Shown here: piece by piece, positions 1-9,491 of the stretch
Layout: each line of letters opens with the position of its first letter
How positions within the stretch are numbered: position 1 is the stretch's first letter
NCBI GenBank assembly: GCA_024364735.1
Contig: JAGFNQ010004017.1
Location: 1 to 64,000, forward strand
DNA from: Boesenbergia rotunda
Lineage: Eukaryota > Streptophyta > Magnoliopsida > Zingiberales > Zingiberaceae
Reading direction: 5' to 3'
DNA length: 64,000 bases
Program-made: the position numbers and the translations under genes
The notes under the pieces: model-generated
What the model saw: the letters and a program-made list of their open reading frames with translations, nothing else
Database searches by the model: none
Told to the model about the DNA's origin: nothing

Positions 1-517
1 GAAAGGTCTCAGCCCTGGGACCAGTCGACTGCCCTGGGGGCAGTCGACTGGTAGGTGACTGGTGAGTTGGCTGAGAATTCGAACGTTAGGGTTCAACGGT
101 CGAATTTCAGTGGCACCAGTCGACTACCCTGGGGGCAGTCGACTGGTAGCGAGGGTTTCAGCCCAAGTCCTATTTAAAGAGGACTTCGTGGTGGCTGAGT
201 TCCTTGACGAAACTCACTTGGGTAAAGTGAGTTAGTAGTCTTTTGTGCTCAGAGGCTTGCTTGGTGCTGTGGCGAGGTTTCTCCACCCACAAGGAGCGCC
301 GAGGACTAGCCGGAGGTTATCCGGGGTTTGTCCACCAACGGATTCTTGGATTAGTCACCCGTCCGGGGTGGATTCCAAGTAAATCTTCCGTGTTAGCATT
401 GGTTAGTGTTGTTTATTTTGTTTATTATTATTTCCGCTGTGCAAACTAACCATGTAGGAAGAAAGGGGTTCGAAAATCGCTATTCACCCCCCTCTAGCGG
501 ACATGATCGATCCATCA
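1..517 (+). repeat. Element A 5' LTR, 3' part (left end outside window)
   Basis: This is the second half of an LTR whose start lies left of the window. It matches the complete LTR at 4217-5259 almost base for base: CAGTCGACTG palindromes, TATTTAAA at 171-178, and the C-rich end 'ATTCACCCCCCTCTAGC'. It stops at CA (516-517), directly before a primer-binding site. The TATTTAAA box is the likely core promoter for the element's RNA. The assignment to a SIRE-like Ty1/copia element is by family resemblance. Confidence 0.9.
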
Positions 518-519
518 GG

Positions 520-531
520 TGGTATCAGAGC
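520..531 (+). promoter_or_regulatory. Primer-binding site of element A (initiator tRNA-Met type)
   Basis: The sequence TGGTATCAGAGC lies 2 bases after the LTR end. It is complementary to the 3' end of plant initiator tRNA-Met, the usual minus-strand primer of Ty1/copia elements. It fixes the LTR boundary and the + orientation of A. Confidence 0.93.
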
Positions 532-571
532 CAAGGACCGCTCGTGATTGGACTAACCGCCAAGAAGAGCA

Positions 572-2186
572 ATGGCTAGAGGGAAGAACATGGAAGACAA
601 ATTCGGGGACGACATCTACACTCCGCCGGCCTACAACCATGAAGATTTCGGGTATTGGAAGTCACGGATGGAGACGTGGTTCGGAATGGAGTGGGACCTT
701 CGGATTGTGCTTGAAGAGCCATTCGAGATTCCAAAGGATAAGCACGGGAAGAGGCTTAGACCTAGATATTGGAATCAAGAACAAGGAAATCAATCCAAGG
801 CGAATAAAAAGGTAATTAGTATTTTAATAAATCTTTTGCCTAACAATGTATTGAGTCGTGTAGGAGAATATCAAAATGCACATGATCTATGGAGAAAGAT
901 AGAAGAAATTTATGAAAACCCTACACGAGGTCAATTAGTGGAAGAACCCGAGGAAGTGAGCTCAAGAGCCCAAGAGGATGAACAATCAAGTGAAGGATCA
1001 TCCACTTCCTCAAGTAAAGGAGAAGAAGAGAGTGAGAGGGCATCCACCTCAAGAGAAGAAGAGGAATCATCAACTTCAGAGATTGAAGGGGAGGAGAGAC
1101 CCTCATCCATACAAGAGCAAGAAGAAACCTCAACCTCCACCAAAGCCAAGAGAAAGGAACACATCACATGCTTTGGTTGCAACGAAAAGGGGCACTATAA
1201 GGACAAGTGCCCGAAAGGTAAAAAGGAGGTAAAATCTAAACCTATTTCAATTCAATTAAATTCTAACATGAGGTGTAGAAATGGAGAATCCCAAGAGAAG
1301 AAGAAGAGGATACGATGCCTCACGTGTGGTTAGCTGGGGCACTACAACACCAAGTGTCCAAAGAAGAATGAGCTCAAGAAAATGGGACACTTGAGGAGAT
1401 GAGAAAAAGAAAAAAGGAGGAAGCAAAGACCACAACACGGAGGGACTACAAGGGTAAGGGAGGTAATTCCTAACCCTAGGCTAAGATGCAATTCAATTTC
1501 AAGTTCCTCCTTGCATATTACAAATAATGTTAAGTATCCATTCATGAAAAATGCTTAATGGTGCATAATTTTGGATTTAGATACAATGATAGGACTAGGG
1601 TTAACAAGGTGGATTACAACCCTAAGAAAAGCATGCATCATAATCAATTTAGAACCTTAGGACCCAAGGAGCAAGGCATAAATCCCAAGAAGGGGAGACA
1701 TGCTCCTAGAAAGGAGGGTAGGCCTAGGAATGTCCAAGGTGGACATATGGAAACTAAAGTTAGGGACTTGGCAAGGGAAAATCAAGTCTTGAGGGCAAGG
1801 CTTGATACATTAGAAAAGGCTCTAGAAAGATTCACAGTTGGATCCAAGGGCTTAGACATGGTGTTGGGTAGTATAAAACCCAACTATGATAGATCGGGTT
1901 TGGGTTACCGGTCTAGGACCTCCAAGGCCAATAAAAAGAAATATGCTGGGAAGGCATATGATCATGGCAAGAAGGAGAAGTCCAAGGATGGCAAGGGGTG
2001 CCATCCAAAGGTAGAAAGGGTGACTTAACCAAGGACAAGATGTCCAAGGTTAAGAAGGTCCAGTTTGTAGGTCAAGAAACACCGGGGCCACACTGGTGCG
2101 GTCTAGTGTGGATTGAGTCACCTAGGGAGGTTGCTAAGGCAAAGAGCTCAAGGGGGAGCTCTAGAAGCCTTTGGGGTCCATGGTAA
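572..2186 (+). pseudogene. gag: GAG of element A (GAG-only family), decayed
   Basis: GAG would form the cytoplasmic virus-like particle that packages element RNA. The reading frame opens at ATG 572 and shows an N-terminal capsid-like region, an acidic Ser/Glu-rich linker, and a CCHC zinc knuckle (CFGCNEKGHYKDKC). A second knuckle (CLTCG...HYNTKC) is split by TAG at 1331-1333. TGA at 1400-1402 replaces the Trp kept in H. A small deletion near 1545-1555 then shifts frame. From 1558 the reading continues through a basic, coiled-coil-like part to 2028. The final conserved tail (ends SLWGPW) is in another frame, 1998-2186. Element H (42671-44300) has the same layout and the same tail, so this is the whole coding capacity of the family. 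No protease, integrase, RT or RNase H follows. Confidence 0.85.
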
Positions 2187-4216
2187 ATGGATCTCAATAG
2201 AGGATTTCCCTAGGATGGCCTAGGAAATGTGCCAAAGGGATTGGAAAACTTGGGTAAGTCTTAATCCTAGGTTTTGGCACATTAGATGGAGTTTTAGGGA
2301 GAAAAGAATGAAAATACAATTAGAGTGGGTAAAATTGAGTTTAATGTGTGAATACCATGTAGTTCAATGATAGAAATGAACTATAGTCAAGGGTAAGAAG
2401 AAACAGTAAGGAGAAATCACAATTGAAACTTTTGGGATGAGTTTTAATGATACACCTTAGGATAAGTTGAGTTTCGTGCCAATCTTGGGATCCAGAGTAC
2501 ATTTATTTGGAAACGTATTTTTCCCAAGTAGACATTGGCCCCACAAATCTCTCCACAAAATTTCAGAATTTTTGGAGATTTGTAGATTTATTTAGGCATT
2601 TCTGAAATTCGTACTGAAAACCTGAAATTCAGGTATCAGTCGACTATCATTTGGGCAGTCGACTGGTCCGAGTTCGAGAGCCTACTGTGAGTTTTCCCAG
2701 TCAACTGCCATTTGGGCAGTCGACTGATCTGAAGGCTGAGGAAGAGGAGGCCTAGTGGACTGTAAGAAATTGTCAAATTAGAAACATAGGAAGGTCATGA
2801 TGGCTTATGAAACTTTATGGGCTGATATCATATGGTTTAAAATGCTTAAAATTCATTGGATGGTCTCGAATGATAAGTTCTTGAAAATTTCCAACTATGT
2901 GTCTAGGATTGGGAGAGATTTGTCATTTTAATGATACATAAGCAGAAGAGAAGAGTTAAGGACAAATCTCATGTGGTAAATTATAAGTGTGAGTCTTGAA
3001 AAACTCATGGAAGAATGGATGATTTTCAATGTTGATACAAAATGTCCATATTTAGGAAACTAGGAATTGTACCTAAAGTCAAGCACACTTGATATTTTCA
3101 TGGAATCATAATTATCTAGGATAGGGTATATTCTAGCAAGTGTGCTTGCAAACCTTTTAGACTTTCTTAAGTTTTGTTGAGTTTGTATTGGCACTAGGGA
3201 TAAGGTTGCTTGGGGCAAGTCTTTGATAGTGTCCAAGGGAGAAGAACTTGGTTGTTGGGTTGGGTATAACTCGACATGGTGTTATAGTGTTAAGTTGGAT
3301 AGAACTTCACCTAGGTAAGTTGGAAATTGGAAGAAGGCATAGGTTGAGGGGGAGGTTGCCTCCTTGTTTGCCTTAATTTTCATAAGAAAATTTTTTGAGT
3401 TTTGTGTCAAACTTGGGAATGATGATAGATACATTGTGGAATGTATTTTTCCCAAGTAGGTATGGGCACCACAAAGTTCTCCACAAGATTTGAGAATTTT
3501 TGGAGAATTGTGGAATTTTTGGCGCGTTTCTGAAATTTGGCCAGAAAACTGATAAATCAGAGTATCAGTCGGCTGCCCTGTAGGCAGTCGACTGGTCAGG
3601 GCTGGTGTGGGTATCCAGCAGCTGACGTGTGTCCAAAATGGTGTAAAACAAGTGTATGGGGGTTAGTACACTATGTTTAGGACCATTAGGGATTAAAAGA
3701 ACCAATAATTTGGATATTATTGGGGTTTTTTTGATGTATAGCAAAGGGGGAGAAGTTTGGGTTTAAGTTGGGAAACCAAACTTACCTTTGCTAGAAACCC
3801 TAGGTTTAGGGGGAGTTGAGATTAAGGGGGAGTATGGTTGCTCTATTCTTGGCGTAAGGGGAACCTTGGAGAGGTTCCTAAAAAGCCTTTGTAAGTCTAG
3901 TATAGGAGGAGCTTGGGAAAAGCTTTAAAAAGCCCGTTTTGGTGAAAAGTCCTAACATGGAGAGTTAGGTGTGTAAAAGTCCTAGCTTGGAGGGCTAGGT
4001 GTGAGAAAATCCTAGCTTGGAGGGCTAGGTGTGAAAAGTCCTAACCTAGAGGGTTAGGTATGGAAAATTCATAACTTGGAGGGTTAGGTGTAGGATGCCT
4101 TGGGATAGGATCCATTTGTGCATTGCATATGCATTTGTTTAGCATGGTTTTTGCTATTGACTACTATCTTGTTTCCCTAACTTAAACGTATTGCCAAACA
4201 TCAAAAAGGGAGAGAT
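2187..4216 (+). other. Non-coding 3' spacer of element A, ending in polypurine tract
   Basis: About 2 kb without a plausible gene. It holds CAGTCGACTG palindromes near 2636-2665, 2698-2725 and 3564-3592. It also holds two related copies of one block (about 2471-2735 and 3392-3620) that contains 'ATTTTTCCCAAGTAG' and 'AGAATTTTTGGAGA'. Purine tracts with GGGGGAG occur near 3745 and 3806-3832. Palindromic words of the CCTAAC...GTTAGG / CCTAGC...GCTAGG type sit at 3949-4092. The polypurine tract used for plus-strand priming is 4203-4216 (AAAAAGGGAGAGAT), directly before the LTR. Confidence 0.75.
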
Positions 4217-5259
4217 TGTTGAAGCAATCTGTGGTCCGGAGTGACCAAGTGTTTTGATGTTTGGGCAAAGGGTTTAAGTTAGGTTTCCCTTGTGATCTCA
4301 TATATGTATGTTGAGTGTGCAGGTTGTACATGTTACACATATGGACTTGACTGGACGACCTCAGTACGGTGAAGGGTGGCATGGAGGCAAGTTGGAGGCT
4401 TGCGTGTGCATCCGAGGGACCTTGGAAAGCAGGGACGATGAGCTGATGAGCGCGGACTTCGAGGTGTACGTGAAGGGTGGCATGGAGGCAAACTGGAGGT
4501 TTGCGTGCGCATCCGAGGGACGAGGGACGAAGATGAAGAGGGCGTAAAGGCAATAGTCGAGGCTGCGGATGAGGAGTCGGTCGAGTTGTGAGGGTACGAG
4601 TGCTGTGTGATTGTACTCGAGAAATCCTAGGATTTGAGTGCGGAGTGGAATGTACTCAGGAAGGGTAACCTTAGGTGGGTGAGTAGACCAGTCGATTGGC
4701 TTGGGGGCAGTCGACTGATGGAACTCACAAAAAGGGCAGTCGACTGGTAGGTGACTGGTGAGTTGGCTGAGAATTCGAACGTTAGGGTGCAACGGTCGAA
4801 TTTCAGTGGCACCAGTCGACTGCCCTGGGGGCAGTCGACTGGTAGCGAGGGTTTCAGCCCAAGTCCTATTTAAAGAGGACTTTGTGGTGGCTCAGTTCCT
4901 TGACGAAACTCACTTGGGTAAAGTGAGTTAGTAGTCTTTTGTGCTCAGAGGCTTGCTTGGTTCTGTGGCGAGGTTTCTCCACCCACAAGGAGCAACGAGG
5001 ACTAGCCGGAGGTTATCCGGGGTTTGATCCACCGATGGAATCTTGGATTAGTCAACTGTCCGGGGTGGATACCAAGTAAATCTTCCGTGTTAGCATTGGT
5101 TAGTGTTGTTTATTTTGTTTATTATTATTTCCGTGTTAGCATTGGTTAGTGTTGTTTATTTTATTTATTATTATTTCCGCTGTGCTAACTAACCGTGTAG
5201 GAAGAAAGGGGTTCGAAAATCGCTATTCACCCCCTCTAGCGGACACGATCGATCCATCA
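4217..5259 (+). repeat. Element A 3' LTR (complete, 1043 bp)
   Basis: It starts TGTTGAAGCA directly after the polypurine tract and ends ...CCATCA. The palindromes CCAGTCGACTG...CAGTCGACTGG lie around 4690-4845, just upstream of TATTTAAA (4867-4874). A 46-bp unit is duplicated head to tail at 5083-5128 / 5129-5174 and is single in the 5' LTR copy. The next bases (5260 on) are in the middle of the gag frame of B, so A is inserted in B. The matching left junction is outside the window. Confidence 0.92.
4867..4874 (+). promoter_or_regulatory. TATA-type box of A 3' LTR
   Basis: TATTTAAA in the context CCTATTTAAAGAGGA. The same context recurs at 171, in B (21823), E (24572) and, reversed, in H (30651 and 44718). 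It lies just downstream of the palindrome cluster. Its role as core promoter is inferred from position and conservation. Confidence 0.6.
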
Positions 5260-6616
5260 CAAACTAGTTAAACTGAATGAAGGGTCCAACGAGTCCAGAA
5301 GGGCAAAGAAGGATCTGCTCGTTGCCCAACTCCAATCCCTGTCCATGAAGAGCAACGAGACTGTCAGCCAGCTGCATGGAAGGGTGAAGGAGATCATCAA
5401 CGAACTCCATGTGATTGGAGAGAAGATTGAAAACCGAGATCTCATCAGGTACGTCCTACAATCTTTCTCGAGAACAACTTTGTGGGCATCAATGGTTGAT
5501 GCCTACAAAGTATTAAGGGATTTGTCAATAGTAAAATTAGATGATCTATTTTGTGAATTTGAACTGCACGAGCAAGCTAATGTTTCAGCCAAAGAGAATG
5601 GTGTAGCCTTTATTGCAGAAAAGGAGAAGAAGAAGAAGAAGGAGAAGAAGAAGGTGGTCTACTCCTCTTCATCCGACTCAGAGGAGTCCAGTGCCTCTAT
5701 GAAAAGCGACCAAGAGGCCTTTATGGTAAGAAAGATGCGTAGGGCTTTTAAAAGTTTTTCTAACAAGTCTTATGCTAGGAAGGGATCCAAAATCAAGGGC
5801 AAGGCAAAAGACATCATTTGCTACAACTGCCACCAAGAGGGACACATGAAGAATGAGTGCCCTCAACTAAAGAGAAGAGATGAAAAGAAGGAGGAGAAGA
5901 AGAAAGGTGACAGGAAGAGGTCAAAGGGAAAGGAGAAGAGTGCCATCAACCTCAAGACGACTTGGGATGATCCATCATCCTCGGAGGAAGAAGAGGAGCA
6001 AGTGTCTCACTTTACTCTCATGGTGGTGGATCACTCAGAATCATCAGATGATGAGAGAAGCTCAAGCAGTGATGAAAGCGACTCATCTTCATCATCATCC
6101 GAGTCAGAAGCTTCGGTAAGTGAGGTATACAACCTGCCCTCCTCTACCTTAGTTAAAATTATTTCTAGTACCAACATGGATTTACCTAAAGCTAGAAGTA
6201 AGATTAAGGACTTGAAAGATGAAATTGTCATGCTTAGAGTAGAGTCTACAAAGCTTAAGGAAGACTTGCATGCTTGTTCTCTTATATCACATGATACATG
6301 CTTTGAAATTGAAAATAGGGAACTAAGAAAAAAGGTAGAGGACCTCACAAAGGCACTTAGAAAATTTCAAGTGGGATCTAGCAACTTAGATATGATAATT
6401 AACAGTCAAAGAGCCGTCTATAATAAGGTCGGATTAGGATATAGGCCAAAGACCAAGGAAGTGACCTTTGTCTCACTCATGGGTAGGATTGGTGCATTTA
6501 GGAGACAAGGGACTAAGGGAAACATCAAGAAGGCATGGGTACCTAAGAAATTTTTAAATGATGCTTGTGCATCAAAAATCTGGGTACCAAAAGAGTGTGT
6601 TTTCCATGTTCTATAG
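5260..6616 (+). pseudogene. gag: GAG of element B, 5' part cut off by insertion of A
   Basis: The frame is open from 5261, directly at the end of A, and runs to TAG at 6614-6616. It shows the copia GAG dimer/capsid region (ELHGRVKEI-like, ENRDLIRYVL), a Lys-rich stretch, a CCHC knuckle (CYNCHQEGHMKNEC), Ser/Asp/Glu-rich linkers, a coiled coil, and the C-terminal 'GLGYRPK...KAWVPKK' motif. The N-terminal third lies on the other side of A, left of the window. The only stop is the final TAG, after which the same frame continues directly into the protease. It is therefore a broken but otherwise open GAG. Confidence 0.88.
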
Positions 6617-8590
6617 GTGAAGGTGAAAGAGGCTTCAACCATGTGGATAGTAGATAGTGGGTGCTTAAGACATATGACCAGAGATGTGAGCAAGTTCACT
6701 ACTATTAGCTACCTAAGAGAAGTGACGGTCTCCTTTGGAAATAGCGAAAAACTGAAAATAATTGGTAGGGGCACTATTGAGGTATCTCCTACAATCTCTA
6801 TCCATAAGGTACTCTTAATTAAAGACATAAAATTTAATTTACTTAGTGTAAGCCAACTGTGTGATGCGGGCTATAGGGTTGAATTCCATGCTAGGAAATG
6901 CCTAATTAAACAAAATGAGTCCGATCTTACCTATGCTACTAACAATTTGCCTAAGTGTTTCATGCCTAAAGAAGAAGAAGGATGGTTGTGGCACCGAAGA
7001 CTTGAGCACGTGAACATGAGAAGCATTGCAAGAGTGGCCAAGGAGGAGTTGGTGAAGGGGCTACCTATGATCAAGTATGAGAAGACCAAATTATGTGATG
7101 CATGCCAAGAAGGAAAGCAATCAAAATCATCACACAAAGGTAAAACCCTAACCACTACTACTTTACCATTAGAGCTTTTACACATTGACTTGTTTGATTG
7201 TCATAGTACTCCCTCACTAGTAGGGAGTAAATATTGTTTAGTTATTGTAGATGACATGGGTTTTCTTTATGAAACATAAGGACGATACATTAGAAATTTT
7301 TATAGGGTTCAGTAAAAGGGTAGAAAATGAAAAACATCTCAAAATTAACCGAATTATGAGTGACCACGGTGGGGAGTTCCAAAATTCAAGTTTCTCACAA
7401 TTTTGTGTAGAAAATGGATATAAGCATGAATTTTCATGCCCAAGGACTCCTCAACAAAATGGGACAGTTGAGAGGAGAAACAGAGCCCTACAAGAAGTTG
7501 CTAGGACTATGCTTAATGCATATTCCCTTCCTAGCTACTTTTGGGCCGAAGCGGTTAATACTGCTTGTTACATTCAAAACCGGGTTTTGGTACATAGGTT
7601 CTTAGGTAAAACCCCCTTTGAGTTGTGGAATGGGAGAATTCCACAAGTCCACTACTTTAGGGTCTTTGGATGTAAGGTCTATATTCTAAATACCAAAGAT
7701 GACCTAAGGAAGTTTGAGTCAAAAGCCGATGAAGGAATTCTAGTTGGTTATTCATCCATTAGTAGGGGTTATAGAGTTTACAACAAAAGGATAAAGGTGA
7801 TTGAGGAGTCTTCTAATGTAAATTTTGATGAATCTACCAACACCTACCCTAGGAAAGCCTCAATTGATAAGGATATGGAAGAAGTCCAACCCCTTGCCCA
7901 AAGAATCCAAGACCTACATTTGGAGGGCAATGATCAAGGGGGAGTAAGAACTACCCTAGAGGATGAGGAACATGTAGTTAATGAACCCACAACCTCTAAG
8001 CCCTTGAGACATCATCAAGATCACCCAATTAATCAAATAGTGGGTGATGTCACTCAAGGAATAAGGACTAAGTCCTATTTTAGAGACCAAACTAGTCAAA
8101 TCGCCTTAATCTCTCAATTAGAACCTAAGTCTATTGATGAAGCATTGGGAGATGTAGATTGAGTCTTAGCAATGCAAGAGGAGCTAAACCAATTTGAGAG
8201 AAGTGAAGTTTGGGAGTTGGTTCCTAGGCCCAATGATTGTACCATTGTAACCACAAGATAGGTCTTTAGGAACAAACTAGATGACCAAGACAAAATAACT
8301 AGGAACAAGGCTATGTTGGTAGCTAGGGGGTTTAACCAAGTTGAGGGATTAGACTATGATGAGACTTATGCCCCCGTAGCTAGATTAGAGTCCATTAGAA
8401 TTCTACTAGCCTATGCCGCTCACATGGGTTTCACACTTCACCAAATGGCTGTGAAGTCGGCATTCCTTAATGGGATCATTAAGGAAGAGGTTTATGTAGA
8501 ACAACCCCCTGGGTTTGAGGACCCTAACTATCCAAGACATATTTACAAATTGAGAAAAACCTTATATGGATTGAAACGGGTTTCTGTTGT
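6617..8590 (+). pseudogene. pol: POL of element B: protease, integrase, truncated RT
   Basis: This continues the GAG frame after one TAG. Protease: IVDSG near 6647-6661. GAG-pre-integrase zinc site: HRRLEHV...CDACQ. Integrase catalytic residues: D in LLHIDLF, D in SDHGGEF, E in NGTVERRNR. A deletion of about 14 bases near 7253 removes the FSRYTW segment and shifts frame; reading resumes at 7251-8162. Trp codons are changed to TGA (8160-8162) and TAG (8259-8261). In RT the first catalytic Asp of the M-D-V-K motif is Ala (GCT, 8448-8450). The frame ends after TLYGLK; YVDD and all of RNase H are deleted. The remnant is not functional. Confidence 0.9.
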
Positions 8591-8824
8591 TTTTCAGAAA
8601 TCAAACTTTCTGAAAATTCCTTGGGATGCCTAACTTGGGGGAAGTTAGGTGTGGGATGCCTTGGGATAGGATCCATGTTTGCATTGCATATGCATTGGCG
8701 GTGTAAGTCCAAGGTGGAGCCTTGGTAACGTAAGTCCAAATGATTGTTTAGCATTATTGTTGCTATTTATTACTATTTGCTTTCCCTAACTTAAACGTAT
8801 TGTCAAATATCAAAAAGGGGAGAT
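8591..8824 (+). other. 3' spacer of B with polypurine tract
   Basis: A short non-coding stretch joined directly to the broken RT. From about 8652 it matches the 3' spacer of A (GGATGCCTTGGGATAGGATCCAT). The polypurine tract AAAAAGGGGAGAT is at 8812-8824, directly before the LTR. The join at about 8585 marks the deletion of RT C-terminus, RNase H and most of the spacer. Confidence 0.8.
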
Positions 8825-9491
8825 TGTTGATGCAATCTATGGTCCGGAGTGACTATGAGTTTTGATGTTTGGGCAAAGGGTTTAAGTTAGGTTTTCCCTT
8901 GTGATTTAATATGTGTATTTGAGTGTGCAGGTTACACATATTGACTTAGCTAGACGGCTTCGCTATGGTGAAGGGAGGTATGGAGACAAGCTGGAGGCTT
9001 GTGTGCACCCGAGGGACCTTGGTATAGCAGGGATGATGAGATGAGGGGCGCAAACTTCGAGGTGTACGTGAAGGATGGCATGGAGACAAGCTAGAGGCTT
9101 GTGTGCATCCGAGGGACGAGGGCCAAAGACGAAGAGGGTGTGAAGGCAACAGTCAAGGCTGCTGGTGAAGAGTCAGCTAGGTTATGAAGGGACAAGAGCC
9201 GAGGGTGGAGGACTCCAAGGGCAAGCCGGGAAGTGGACTTCAAGGGCACATGTGAAGGGTGGCATGGAGGCAAGCCAAGGGAAGGCTTGTGTGTGCATCC
9301 GAGGGACGATAGCTGGTGGAAGAAGACTTTAAGGGGAAAGCCAAGGGAGTGTATCTGAAGGCTCGCGTGGAGAAGGGTCGTTGAAGTGAGGAGTGTGTTT
9401 GTAAGCTGGGCAATCGACTGGGGATATAACAATCGACTGCCAGCGAGCACAGAAACTCACAAAAGGTTTCTGACCCTGGACCAGTCAACTG
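8825..9491 (+). repeat. Element B 3' LTR, first part (split by C)
   Basis: It begins TGTTGATGCAATC, related to but distinct from the A LTR. It ends inside a CAGTCAACTG palindrome where C has inserted. The rest of the LTR resumes at 21715. The last five bases, AACTG (9487-9491), are repeated at 21710-21714. Confidence 0.9.

Noticed and set aside
4182..4812. Overlapping minus-strand frames of 123 and 143 codons
   Set aside because: Shadows across the palindromic part of the A LTR; similar frames occur wherever this LTR type is present.
5260..8590. Endogenous pararetrovirus or Ty3/gypsy origin for B
   Set aside because: Integrase precedes RT, and the GAG-pre-integrase motif and copia-type YVDD relatives place it in Ty1/copia.
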